Position numbers and translations under genes: made by a program. Below the pieces are notes generated by a model. It was not told the DNA's origin. It saw nothing but the letters and a program-made list of their open reading frames with translations, and searched no databases. From the NCBI GenBank assembly GCA_964030785.1, contig OZ034969.1, positions 37,224,001 through 37,288,000 of the forward strand: DNA of 64,000 nucleotides, read 5' to 3'. Below are positions 23,211 through 33,881 of the stretch, one piece after another; position 1 is the stretch's first letter; each line of letters opens with the position of its first letter. This stretch comes from Siderastrea siderea (lineage: Eukaryota; Cnidaria; Anthozoa; Scleractinia; Rhizangiidae).

Positions 23211-25741
23211 TCACGTTTTATCTCTCCTATTTAAGCCTAGAGGTTCCAAGGTTTGACCTCTATCGATGAGGTATGCCTCTCTATCTTTTCGTACACTGTC
23301 ACGGTTAGATTTCATTATTTCAAGAGGAATGAGTTGCATGTCATTAGCATTATGGTCGTTTGAAAGAAAATGTTCTGAGACTGCAGTAATTTTAAAACTG
23401 TTAGTTTGTATGTCAATTGGTCTACGATGTTCATTGAAGCGGTCCTTAAGTCGTCGTTTGGTTTCTCCTATGTACACTACTGTTTGTGACAGCGATTACA
23501 TTGTACTATGTAAATAACGTTTTTAGACTTGCAGTCAATGTGCTGATGAATAGGTCTTGTTTCGCCCGTAGAATAAAGTGTATAGCTTTTGAGCCCGTCT
23601 GTTATATAGTTGCATGTCAAGCAGTTGTGTCCGCATCGAAACGAGCCACGGGATTGGTTACTTTGGTTAGGTTACGAAGTTTGGCGCTAACTAATAAATT
23701 ATTAAGATTCTTACTACGGCGGAAAGCAACGAGAGGAGCAGCATTGAAAACGTTGGCGCAGCGGGGAGATGATGACAGGATGTTGAGGTGTTTGTGAATA
23801 ATGGATGACATAGAACGAAGGGCTGGATTACTATGTGATAACAAGAGGTACCCGTTTGGGCTGTTTGTTTGGGAAGTGTCTTTGGAATCGAGTGCTGCGG
23901 TACGTGCGATGTTGTGAACACGTATTTCTTGGACAAGGAAAGACAGGTTGTATCCCCGTTTGTTAAGCTAAGTTTTTGGTTCAGTAGTGCGTTTTGTGAA
24001 GTTGTCGTCAGAAGAACAAAAACGGCGGAGTCTAAGAGCTAAGCTGAATGGAATACTTCTCTTAATGTGTTTAGGATGACATGAAGGTTGTAGTAAGTAT
24101 TGATGTTTGTCGGTAGGTTTAGTGTACAGGTCAGTCGTGATGTTACCGTTAATGAGAGACTCGTTGACGTCAAGAAATGATATGGATGTGAAAGAATAGT
24201 TAGATGTAAATTTGATGCTGGGGTGAATGTTGTTGAGGTAAGTAGTAAAGGTCCGGAGGTCATCTACTGAGTGTGTCCATATCATGAAGATGTCATCTAT
24301 GTAACGCCACCACATGTGAGGCTGGGAAGGGGCACGTGAAAGAACGTCTGTTTCAAACTTTGTGAGAAACAGATTAGTATAAGAAGGTGCCATTCTGGTT
24401 CCCATGGCAGTTCCGTGTATTTGTAAACAATTCTTGTCGTTGAATGTAAAGTTGGTCATAGTAAGTATCATGCGTATGAGGTCACATAGAGTTTCAGTAC
24501 TGATAGTAGAACGGTTGCGAATGCATGTATCAAGGAAGTGTCGACATGCACCAATGCCTTCGTTATGGGGTATGTTGGTGTAGAGAGAAGAGACGTCAAG
24601 AGTGACAAGAAAAGCATTGTAGGGCAGTTGTCCAAGTTGTTCGAAAGTGTGTAGCGTCTTTTGTAAAGGACTGTGTACAAGAGGTTTGAGGTGAAAGTCT
24701 ACAAACTGTGAGCTGCTTTCCGTAGGATGAGAGTTACTAGAGACAATAGGTCGTCCAGGGTTACCCTGTTTATGTACTTTAGGCAACATGTAAAACCGCC
24801 CAGGTTTAGGATCAGTCTGTATAAGAAAACGTTTAGTGTCATCGTCAATAATTTTGTCACGGTGCTTGCGTTCTGCGTATATACGTATGCGTTGTTGGAT
24901 GTCGTTGTCTAATGTTTTGTAAAATTTGGTATCGTTGAGGTGTCGTAGACATTCGTTAATATACCATTCACTGTCCATGACCACTGTTCCAGAGCCTTAT
25001 CCGCGGATTTAATGACAATGTCACTTCGTCTGCTAAGTAGCTTACAACCATGTCACTCAAGTCCCGTTAAGTTGTCACGTACAGGGGTTGATGTGACGTT
25101 GAAGAGGTCGTGTTCGACAGCGTCAAGAAAAGTGCCAAGGGCAGGGTCCCTGAAGGGTGGAGGGGTGCAGCTGCTTTTGGGACGGAGTGTGTTGAGATTG
25201 GTTTGAGGAGGATGGTCATGAAGGTATTCGAGGAGTCTCATACGTCCGCTAAATTCATTGAAATCAGCTCGAACTTCAGTCCAGTCATGGAGAGACCCCT
25301 TGCAAGCAACTGCGTCTCGTCATGAGTAAGACAAGTGACAGTGCTTAAGTTGATAACAGCGTTGGTGTCTAGTTGAATGTTATGGTTATCGCGTCTCCAG
25401 TATCTGTTAGTCTTGGACTTCCGTTTTCGGCGACGTCTGTGTTTGCGTGTGGGAGTAGAATGGTTGATAGCGGTCATGACAGGATCGTGCGCAGGTTGGA
25501 CGTGAAAGTGATTAACGGATGTTGTGACTGGTGAATGTGGGCAGTTGACAGTAGATTGTTCTAGGTTACGAAAATGGTTAAGTTGGTTAGAATTACTATG
25601 ACGTGTACAAGCAGAACTCAGGGAGGCATACTCACCAGCTGAGTATAGTTTCCTACGTTGTCTAGCCTGAAGTTCACGAAATAGTTTAGCTGCGGAATCA
25701 CGAAGAAGTGTTTGACTTGTCTCAATGTAGAAGCAGAGCAT
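23211..25741 (-). pseudogene. Penelope-type reverse transcriptase with GIY-YIG domain, broken
   Basis: The N-terminal part (25741-25238) is basic (RKHRRRRKRKSK) and ends near THDETQLLARGL. The RT core is one open frame at 24984-23968 (338 codons). It contains KPGRFYMLPKVHK, TLDVSSLYTNIPH, GTAMGTRMAPSYTNLF and the catalytic box YIDDIF. The C-terminal GIY-YIG part (23477-23211) shows YIGETKRRLKDRFNEHRR. The reading changes frame near 25240, 25055, 24985, 23965, 23840 and 23480, so no full protein is possible. The RT segment alone is intact, which points to a fairly recent insertion. The family assignment is firm. Confidence 0.8.
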
Positions 25742-25963
25742 GTAGATTTGAGTTTATCCAAGATGTCTTTAAATTCTGATCTTAATAGTCTCAAGTTCTT
25801 CTGGCATTCTGTTCTAAGGAGTTTAATAAGATTATGAGATGTACTTGTCAGTAATCTTGTCCACTGATAGTGGAACTGTTCAGGACAGGCTGAGTCAACA
25901 CTAGTTCTGCATTTGATAAGAAGTCCTTTCAGAATAATCTTGTCGTCGTAACAGTAGATATAC

Positions 25964-26665
25964 TCAGTTTCCCTACCTTTGAATCAGCATGGCTTTTTTA
26001 TCGTATCTAGACGCTGCCGAAAATTATAGCTTTTTCCCTTGGATGTCTGTACGACTTTTAGTCAAGGTTCTTACAACTTCAGCCAAATTTACGCAATTGG
26101 GTTTTGCGACCCCATATGTGCGCACCAGGACGCAGACTCAGAAACTAATAAAACATCGACCGCAAAATAAAAAAAAAACCGGCAGTCGTAGTAGAACGAC
26201 GATGCAAAACAACAGAAAAATATTCGAGCCGGGAACGAGAGCAAAACGACAGGATACGTAAACAGAGCTAAATCTAGATCGCGGATATAAATATTTCGAC
26301 TAGAACAGGCTAAACTTTAAAAAAACAAGGGAAAAACAATAACAAACGGATCTTACCGGCTGTTCTCCGACTACACTTGTGAACTAACAGAAAATACAGG
26401 CGAACCTCTCGTAAGTGGACATTGTTAGGACCAAGGGAGAAGACTACAAATTGCTTTCATATTGGAGATGGAAAATAGGCATACATATTTTACTTGTGAT
26501 CTAGAAAATAGGCATTTCAAATGCACAAAAACGTTCTTTTATGTTCAGTCAAAGTACAGTGAAGTTGTTCCTATTAATCTCGCTCGGAAGGTGAGAAAAT
26601 ACATTCCGGCTGCATTCTAGGTTTTCCTAGTCATGTATTTTGACTCTAAAATCGTTGACACGACT
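25964..26665 (+). repeat. Intragenic duplication copy A, left part
   Basis: This part matches 46080-46790 at roughly nine in ten positions by eye. It starts at ACTCAGTTTCCCTACC and ends at TTGACACGACT, where the Polinton begins. Confidence 0.85.
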
Positions 26666-26815
26666 AGTAGTATATGCTGAGTCAAAATCGAACCACTTTT
26701 TTTGAAGAGCTTTTTTTGACTTAAAAAGCTTCTAAACCACCACACAAATATTCTGTGCGTACTCACGCGAGTAAAACACGTGAATTGAATGATAGCGACG
26801 GCCCGATTTCCATTT
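26666..26815 (+). repeat. Polinton left terminal inverted repeat
   Basis: 150 bases that pair with 39703-39852, with about twenty differences clustered near positions 30-55 of the repeat. It begins AG, as Polinton termini usually do. Confidence 0.9.
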
Positions 26816-27600
26816 ATGTCTCCTTTCCCACATCGAATAAAATAAATGCCCCATAAATTACCAAGTGTCAGATTTTTGCCAACAGTTGAGCTATGTTTGC
26901 TAGAGCACTGTAACGTAATGAAAAAGACGCTGCTGATGGGATAAAAATTGGCCATATATTATGGCCGCTTTATTAATTAATCTTAATTATATGAATACAA
27001 TTTATGAATAACTTTTCTATTAATCAATAAGCTCTAGCAAAGGTGAGGGCAACAGAGAAAAAGAACGCATCCCTGAGTTACCATCTAAATAGAAAAGCTC
27101 ACCAAAGGATGCTGAGGATATAGGGGAAGAGGTGGATTGAACTTATAGAGCGTGTCTGTCAGGAGACTAAGAGGACGAAAGCCGAAAAGCACCGCATATT
27201 ATAGTAGCATTTCAAATCGAGGCTACGTACTTTTCCACTAACATGCGTGACTTCGGGCAATTTAATTGCTATTGTTCTCTAGATCACAAGATAGTCTTGT
27301 GACTATTGCTCAACCATTTTTCTTTACGAGAACTCGTAGCTCATTGTTCGTAGCTTATTAGATCCTATAGCTCACGCTCCACCCCCATCCCCTAAAAGCC
27401 CATCACCGCTGTTATTCAAACCAATTGAATAATACACTAAAGAAAATCATCTGTGAGAAGGAGCCATAAATATTTTTATTTTCAAGCAAATAAATTATTT
27501 TAAAGGTAGAAGAAAGTAAAATATTCTTTAAGTAATATATATAACGGTGGCAAAGCAATCGTTTCCTGTTACTTAAGCACAAAAGCCATCTTTGATGGGG
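26816..27600. other. Left non-coding flank inside the Polinton
   Basis: No open frame on either strand has a motif. The minus frame 27412-27747 is antisense to the PolB start. The region may hold the PolB promoter; no specific site is evident. Confidence 0.5.
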
Positions 27601-30600
27601 CATTAACCGCGGAGGAGCAAGAAAAACTGCCACCGCCATTAAGCCCAGGGCGGTATCAACCTGTACGCCCACCTCGCACCAGAAAGGATCAGAGAAGAAA
27701 GCAAATTCTTGAACAATTTGATCCTTTGAATGAGAATTATGTTGCAAACACTCTCATCAACCGTTAACACCCCAGTTGGTTCGAAATTGCTAATTATAAC
27801 AATGTTTTTGAAGAACGCAGTAGGCAAATTATCAAATGGCAATTTCGTTTTAATCTAAATAATTTGTTAGTTTCACAAATGACGGGTAAAATTCGTGACT
27901 CTGTTCACAACAGGTTTAAAATAAATTACTGTTACATCTATCTTCTAAGAAATATTGAAACGAACAAACCTCTTGTTTGGTTTCAAGATAGACAGAAAAG
28001 TCCTTGGTTTGCTACTGACGGTAACGCACAAGCGTGGTTGGAACAGCAAGAAGAAAGACGGTTGTGGTGGTGAAAACATTAACCGACCGAACACAAAATT
28101 TCTGTTTGAAAAGCACCTGTCGATCCACATTAAAGTTATTTTAGACCGACAACTGCTGAGGGTTGGAGAAGGGCGCTTACCAAATTGGTTGCGCATGAGA
28201 AAAGGATTAATTGCTCTCGATGATTTTGATGATAATCTGTGCGTGTTTCGATGTTTAGCAGTACACCGTGGGTTTCACAAGCAACACAATCTACGAAAAA
28301 CAAGAGAGCTTGCGAGAGAATTTTTCACATTGCACGACATTCCAAATGAAATTGTAGAATTTCAACACATTCCATCAATTTCTAAACATTTCAATCAACA
28401 AATTATTGTGTATGATGTGACACCGGAAGGGGTTTTTGCGTTAAAGGATTGGTTTAAAGACAATATAGGGGAGGCGAGGGAGGTGTTGGGGGAGGATTCG
28501 GAGTGGGTGTTGGAGGAGGATGAGGAAGAAGGAAAAAACCCATGACAACTGGTATTTTTAAAGAACATGCCTTTTTAATCACCGATCTGGAAAAGGCTAC
28601 AAACACTTATGCGTGTGCTCATTGTGATACAAGATTTACAAAGTCGTGTAATCTTCTGCGTCACGCCGAAACATGCTCAAACGGTCAAACTAAAATTAAA
28701 TGTCCTGGAGAAAAGATTTATGCCCCTGAATCTTTGAGCGTGCATTCTTTCCTAGAGCTAATTTTGGCATCAAAGCTTGTTTTTGGATAGAATATGAGTC
28801 GAGACAGCGTGGGATCCACACACCACCACCACGCTTGCGGTCATGGAGGTGAGCGTATGATTGCCAAACATCCTGTTGATGGTTACCATCACGAAAGCAA
28901 AACCGTATTTCAGTATCATAGCTGTCATTTCCATGGATGTTCAACGTGTTATCCTTCACCTAAAAAAAGAGAGGGTGTTGTTTGTGAACAGAAAGAAAAG
29001 GGGCTAATGGTTAAAATAACTCGAGAAAAAGCGTATCAAAGAACCCTGCGCCGAAATGAGGAAATTAAAGCAGCGGGTTATAATTTAGTTGTCCGTTGGG
29101 AGCACGAGAGCCCTCGACCATGGTGGAATGATCGTTTACCAAAAAAGAGAAATGAGGCGTTCCCTCGTGCAATTGTATATGATTTTGAATCCTATCAAGA
29201 TCCAACAAAAAAAACTGTGGCAACACAAGATCTAGCCTTTGAAAGCGAGCACATCCCTGTGTCTGTATCATTGGCCGACACGCTCAACAGAAAACCTAAA
29301 CACATTTGTTCGAAAGCCCCAGAAGAGTTGGTACAGACGTTTTGGGAAACAGTTGTAAGAAGATATCAAACAAAAATACTTTCCCACAGATTATGAGATG
29401 TTACCAAAGAAACAACAATTGGCTATTAACGAATGGTGTAACCAGATTCCCGTAGTTGGTTTTATCACAACCCTTGGTATTGACATTTTTAAAGACGCCG
29501 TTTCTTTTCCTGGTGTGTCATTGAAATACCTTTTGCGAGGTACTTTAGGTAAGAAACGCAACGCACCCGAGCTGTACACACCAGAAAGAGAGGCATATGA
29601 CATGTTAAAAGACGCTGTCGTGGGCGGACCAAGTTTGGTTTTTTCACAAGAAAACACGGAGCCGGAAAAACAAAAATACGCTCCCATAAGGATGAAAATA
29701 CACGTATATGTCAGCGAGTGGTTGGTTATGACGCCAACGCTTTGTATCCTAGTACTATGTTTCAGGAAATGCCTTGTGGCAAAGAAAAAGTTGGAGTTTA
29801 CCCTTATCCCTCCGAAGCTGTTGTAGAGTTTGAAAACCGGTTGAAGACAAAACAATGGTTTGGGTTTGCGGAGGTAGACATTTCGGTACCAAAAGAGTTG
29901 TGGGGCAAATTTGAGGAATTTTCTCCTTTGTTTCAAAACAGCACCATTCCGAATAAGGCGATTCCAGAGCATATGAAAACGTATTTGAGGCAAACCAATC
30001 GAACCGTAATTCCAGGTCAAAAAAAGCTTCTAGGTCTACTTTCTGTAAATAAAATCTTGCTTTACGCTCCACTTTTAGAATGGTATCTCGATCACGGGCT
30101 TAAGATCACGGCAGTCTACCCCACCATCGATTATAAACCACAAAAAATCTTCCCGTGGTTTGTTCAGCAAGTCACAGAGAATAGGTGCGAAGGTAACTCT
30201 GGTCCAGACAAAGCCCTGCTCGCAGAAGGGTTTAAACTGTTGGGTAGTAGTGCATACGGTAAGTTAATAGAGGCTGTAGAGCGGCAAACAAGGGTAATTT
30301 ACACAAAGGATCAGGGAAAGGTCGGCAGAGCGAAATGGTCCGTGTAGTTCGATGATATGGAAGAAATCGGGGACGCGTTTGAGATCGAGTTTAGAAAAGA
30401 AAAGGTTATGATTAACCGTCCTTTTCAAATCGGAATTGTTGTATATCAGTTGGCTAAGTTGTGTATGCTAAAGTTTTATTATGACTGTCTGGATTACTTC
30501 GTAGACAGAAGAGATTTTGAGCTAATCCAGATGGACACTGACAGTCTTTACTTTGCACTCTCACACAAAACGCTCAAAGAAGCGATCCGACCTGAGCGCT

Positions 30601-30984
30601 TTAATGAGTTTGAAGCAACGAAAAAAAAATTTGTTCGCTTGGGACAAATGGAGTAACAGCGAGCCAGGACTTTTCAAGCTAGAGTTTCAAGGTAATCGCG
30701 GAATAGCTCTCTGTAGCAAGTGCTATTACATGGAAAATGAAGAGAAAAGCAAAACTAAAATATCGTCCAAGGGTGTATCACAACGGTAAAACAATCTAAC
30801 ATGGAAAAGGTACTCGGATGCTCTAAACGGAGGGGAAGATAAAGCCACAAACCGAGGTTTCCATATGGTAAAAGGAACCATGCACACATATCAGCAACAC
30901 AAACTCGGTCTGAGTGCGTATTATGACAATCGGTGGGTGTTGCCAGATGGTATTCACACAGAGCCTATAGAATATCACATCTAG
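27601..30984 (+). pseudogene. Protein-primed family B DNA polymerase (Polinton PolB), heavily broken
   Basis: It would replicate the element from its protein-capped ends. Visible parts in order: N-terminal region with NLCVFRCLAVHRG (28.2 kb), a Cys/His finger (CAHCDTRF...HAETC, 28.6 kb), CGHGGERMI, exonuclease Exo I (IVYDFESYQD, 29.18 kb), polymerase motif A (GYDANALYPS, 29.73 kb), motif B (KLLGSSAYGK, 30.24 kb), motif C (MDTDSLYF, 30.53 kb) and the C-terminal tail ending at 30984. Breaks: stop codons at 27765 and 30345, frame changes near 28065, 28538, 28785, 29380, 29690, 30625 and 30788. The reading passes from QIPVVGF straight to GIDIFKDAV near 29465, so the later exonuclease motifs appear deleted. 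The start is approximate. Several breaks sit in A runs. Confidence 0.85.
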
Positions 30985-30994
30985 TTGGTTAGCC

Positions 30995-31986
30995 TTAGCT
31001 AGGTGGGAGTTCGGTATCAGGGGGAACAACAAGCAGTTCCTCGCGAACAAAACCGCGTTTCGGTCCATCGCGTAAGTAATACAAAACCGGTTCATTAGGT
31101 TTTGTGATAGATCTTTCAATATTGAACACCTTCAAAGACCAGATCGGGTCTGTGGCTCTTCTGCGACCCCCTTCAAGTTCACCAGGTTGGTAAAGATAGC
31201 GAACACTCACACCGGAGGGGAGCTTTTTTTCGTTCTTTCCGACAGGTCTTAAATAAGGGGTTGAAGGTTTGGAATACACAGCTTTTTCTTTGATGGCTTC
31301 AGCGGGTTTTTTCCCGATAAGACTGGTGACTTCATTATTCAAAGCAGAAACAACTTCGGGCAATCTTTTGACCCAAGCAGTGGACCGCTGCCCCTCGGGC
31401 AGGCGCATTTCGACGGCATACTGATGCCCGAAGAGGCGCTCAGCCAGGATGCGGTTGAATCTTTCAACAATGGCCTGGTCCCGGTGAATTTCAGTGCGCC
31501 CGCGCCGAATAGCAGTTTTGTTTTTTCCATTTCTTTGGTGACAGCGCCCATAAACTCACGGCCAGGGTCAACCTGAAATAACTGGGGCCATTTCAAAGGG
31601 CCGTGTTTGTAAATTTTTTGAAAAGCGCTCGCAACTTCAGCAGACTCTTTGGAGCTCAAAGGCTCAGCTTCTTTGAAACTGCTGGCAATATCGACGACTG
31701 TCAAAGCATATTTGTAAGTCTTTCGTCCTCAACCACGTCCCAGGGTGTCGTGTGGTAAAAAAAGAAGATCCGCTTGGTGAACTTCGTTTGGCGTTGAAAC
31801 ATCAAATTTGGGGCGAGGAATGTGCTTTGGAGCTGGAAGATATATTTGCCAAATGACTTGCTTAATCAACCACTTCTTCGTGGCATCTTCAGAAACTTTT
31901 GCAGCCTGGGCTAACTTTTTTATAGCGGCTATACCTTTCCAATACCCTTGCGGGCTGTAATACACCTTTGCAAGTTTTGCATCCAT
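30995..31986 (-). pseudogene. Retroviral-type integrase of the Polinton, broken
   Basis: It would join the element ends to host DNA. The start at 31986 (MDAKLAKVYYSPQGYW) lies 30 bases past the neighbour's end. The N-terminal part reads KKLAQAAKVSEDATKKWL. The core shows a first Asp in HQADLLFLP, a second in QVDPGREF and, in another frame, the Glu in AIVERFN, in the D,D,E order of the rve fold. The C-terminal part (from 31408) is a basic DNA-binding-like segment with RYLYQPGE. Frame changes lie near 31735 and 31480-31500. It converges on PolB with a 10 base gap. Confidence 0.85.
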
Positions 31987-32015
31987 CGTACATATTTATA
32001 ATTTTGTTTTCAAAA

Positions 32016-32456
32016 TTATAGGAAACGAAAAGCAGCGTATCCAAGAGCAAGAGCGCCGGCGCCAACGAAAACTAGCTCACCTTGCTTTTGCTGCTCGCTG
32101 GGCTGGTAAAAGTCTGAAAACTTTGGCTCTTGAGGCACCGTGAGCTGGTCCTGTTGGTGGGCCTGGTTGCAAAGTTTGAAAGCGTAATCTGTATTCGTAA
32201 AGTTTTGCTTGACCTGCTCTTTGATTTTGTGCTGAATTTCAATCCCATCAAGCAGTTTTGTTCTTTCTTTCTGATATTTAGCGTAAGCAGCTTTGTAAGC
32301 CTCGAGGGCCTTATCATATCTTATTTTTTCTTCGACGGAGGCCTTTGGATCATCACCAGATAGAAAACGCGCGAGATAATTGCTGCCCATAAAAGCAACA
32401 GCGTTGAGCAGAGCTCCGCCCGCCATAATAGCAACACTTGCCATTGTATCAAACAT
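32016..32456 (-). CDS. Polinton small membrane-type virion protein (unknown)
   Basis: I choose the ATG at 32456 (MFDTMASVAIMAGG), because it overlaps the stop of the upstream gene as ATGTTTGA. An in-frame ATG at 32483 would add nine residues. The ~146-residue product has a hydrophobic N-terminal helix (ASVAIMAGGALLNAVAFMG), a charged helical middle (KALEAYKAAYAKYQKERTKL) and a hydrophobic C-terminus (LVFVGAGALALGYAAFRFL). Both ends could be membrane segments. Its place between integrase and capsid genes suggests a structural or membrane-active role. The function is not known to me. The frame is intact. Confidence 0.6.
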   Translation of the reverse strand: MFDTMASVAIMAGGALLNAVAFMGSNYLARFLSGDDPKASVEEKIRYDKALEAYKAAYAKYQKERTKLLDGIEIQHKIKEQVKQNFTNTDYAFKLCNQAHQQDQLTVPQEPKFSDFYQPSEQQKQGELVFVGAGALALGYAAFRFL

Positions 32457-32673
32457 TATCTGGGAGAATTTTCTGGGCTTCAAGGTATTGTTTCAGCATA
32501 ATACTTCCAGCCATGACGGCAGTGAATTTAACGTAGTTCATTGCATTGCTGCTAGGGTCAGAGGTAAAATTTTCTTTAACGACTTTTTTTGCAACACAGC
32601 CAATGCCAGCGGCAAGGCCAGTAAGTGTGACCACATCGACAACAGTTTTGACGAGCTTGTTGTTAGACGACAT
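32449..32673 (-). CDS. Polinton 74-residue hydrophobic protein (unknown)
   Basis: The start at 32673 (MSSNNKLVKTVVDVV) follows TATATATAGACC directly. Two hydrophobic stretches are visible: VVDVVTLTGLAAGIGCVA and FTAVMAGSIMLKQYL. It overlaps the next gene by 8 bases, so the pair is probably translated from one transcript. The frame is intact. A minor virion or membrane protein is an inference from position and size. Confidence 0.6.
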   Translation of the reverse strand: MSSNNKLVKTVVDVVTLTGLAAGIGCVAKKVVKENFTSDPSSNAMNYVKFTAVMAGSIMLKQYLEAQKILPDNV

Positions 32674-32862
32674 GGTCTATATATATATATATTAGTTGAT
32701 TTGCAGAACTGCTGTCATATATATATATATATATTTGTAAAACTTATGAATTAATCAGCATTGCGCCGCTTGTGTTACATCAACCTGTAAATATGTTTTC
32801 AATCCATTTGCCGAATGGTGGGTCTTTTTAGAGTCTTGGTTGGAGGGAGTGAAAAGTCTTCC
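32674..32862. promoter_or_regulatory. AT-repeat leader before the small virion genes
   Basis: Two (TA)n runs (32679-32691 and 32718-32732) lie upstream of the gene starting at 32673. On the coding strand the first reads TATATATATATAGACCATG and ends at the start codon. Confidence 0.5.
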
Positions 32863-33249
32863 TCAGGATTTGGTTCTTTTTTTTTTTTTTGGAGTGCTCT
32901 TCGTGCCTGCCCGATTGGTAAAAGATGCCATGATCGCTTCACGTTGATAATAAACACCCAAAGCGGAGATAATTAAACCACCAACGCCAAGGATGAGGTA
33001 GCCACAGTTATTGCTCTCGTTTTGTTCCGTAGCGGGTGTATCAGCAGGTGCGGCCTTTGTTTCTGATAAAGAAGCGGCTTGTTTTTTTGCTACGCGCACG
33101 CGTCTGTCATGTTCCGCTAATTTTTTTACAGCCGCAATCCGACCGGGGTTTTTAGCTGGCTTTGTTTCTTCTCTTTTTTTTTCAGTGGTGACAGATGCGG
33201 GCTTTTCTTCAGGGGTGACAGCAAGCACATCGGAGGCGTTTGCTTCCAT
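32863..33249 (-). CDS. Polinton basic/TM protein (unknown)
   Basis: 128 residues. A charged Lys/Glu/Ala-rich half (KNPGRIAAVKKLAEHDRRVR) is followed by one clear membrane helix (CGYLILGVGGLIISALGVYY) and a very basic tail (STPKKKKRTKS). The layout, a long polar arm, one helix and a basic tail, suggests a single-pass protein that could bind DNA or membrane inside a particle. The start is preceded by AATATATATATAGCC. The frame is intact. The role is inferred from context only. Confidence 0.6.
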   Translation of the reverse strand: MEANASDVLAVTPEEKPASVTTEKKREETKPAKNPGRIAAVKKLAEHDRRVRVAKKQAASLSETKAAPADTPATEQNESNNCGYLILGVGGLIISALGVYYQREAIMASFTNRAGTKSTPKKKKRTKS

Positions 33250-33281
33250 GGCTATATATATATTATATTTTTACAAAGTTC

Positions 33282-33854
33282 TTATTCAAGTTCCTTCATA
33301 GGTTCTTTGCCAGATTCTTCACCAGGTTCTTCGCTTGGTTCTTTTCTAGGTTCTAAGTTTTTTTGCTGTGCAAATATGTTTTGTTGTAACTAACGCAGCA
33401 TTGGCAACAGCTAGCAGTCTACCGCAGCATAGCGCAAGATTGCCGGCCAAAGATGACAGTTCTGAGTTCATGATGTAGTCTTGATAGAGGTCTTCTCACA
33501 GAGCTTCCACATCATCAATTTCGACGACTATACCAATTCCCTTGCTGAAAAGCATCAAAAAGCTCTGCATCAAACTCTCGGTAGTCTTGCTGCCTGCGTA
33601 GGCCTCGTACCGTTTGTAGTATTTTTCCACATCCTTTTCCGTAAGGCGTTTCACCTGGTCATGCGTTAGCTGGACACCGATTGCCTCTTTACATTTGCCA
33701 GTGGAAACAATCACGGCTAGCTTTTCACGTTGAGCTGGCGTGTCATTCACGGGAAGGGTTATTGGTAATTCTGGTAGAGGGGGGGGGGGGAGCTTTCTGG
33801 ACCTGCCTCAAGCAGGTTCATGACTTCATTGAGTGCAGCCTGTTCATCAGCCAT
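33282..33854 (-). pseudogene. Polinton unknown protein with KRYEAYAG motif, broken
   Basis: The original start seems to be at 33854 (MADEQAALNEVMNLLEAG). The frame is lost in a run of twelve G (33779-33790). It continues as REKLAVIVSTGKCKEAIGVQLTHDQVKRLTEKDVEKYYKRYEAY, reaches a TGA at 33496-33498, goes on past it (GNLALCCGRLLAVANAAL), and after another shift in a 7-base A run near 33360 ends in an acidic EP-repeat tail at 33282. The predicted protein would be helical with a Pro-rich N-terminal linker. The function is unknown. The three breaks are all simple mutations. Confidence 0.6.
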
Positions 33855-33881
33855 TGCCTATCTATTATTAATTTTCATTCC

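Larger units (their letters stand above)
22733..25991 (-). mobile_element. Penelope-like retroelement with inverted ends
   Basis: About 3.26 kb on the minus strand. It carries reverse-transcriptase and GIY-YIG endonuclease remnants. TGCTGATTCAACGGTAGGGA at the low end is mirrored with one mismatch at 25963-25991, giving ~28 bp inverted ends. The 3' terminal part (minus-strand reading of 22771-22830) recurs in the opposite orientation at 46015-46105. The element lies in the same host intron as the Polinton and abuts copy A of the intron duplication. Confidence 0.7.

Noticed and set aside
27412..28196. Minus-strand frames at the left end of the Polinton
   Set aside because: Antisense of the PolB N-terminal region; no motif.
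29391..30020. 209-codon minus-strand frame
   Set aside because: Antisense to the PolB palm region, which has clear motifs on the plus strand.
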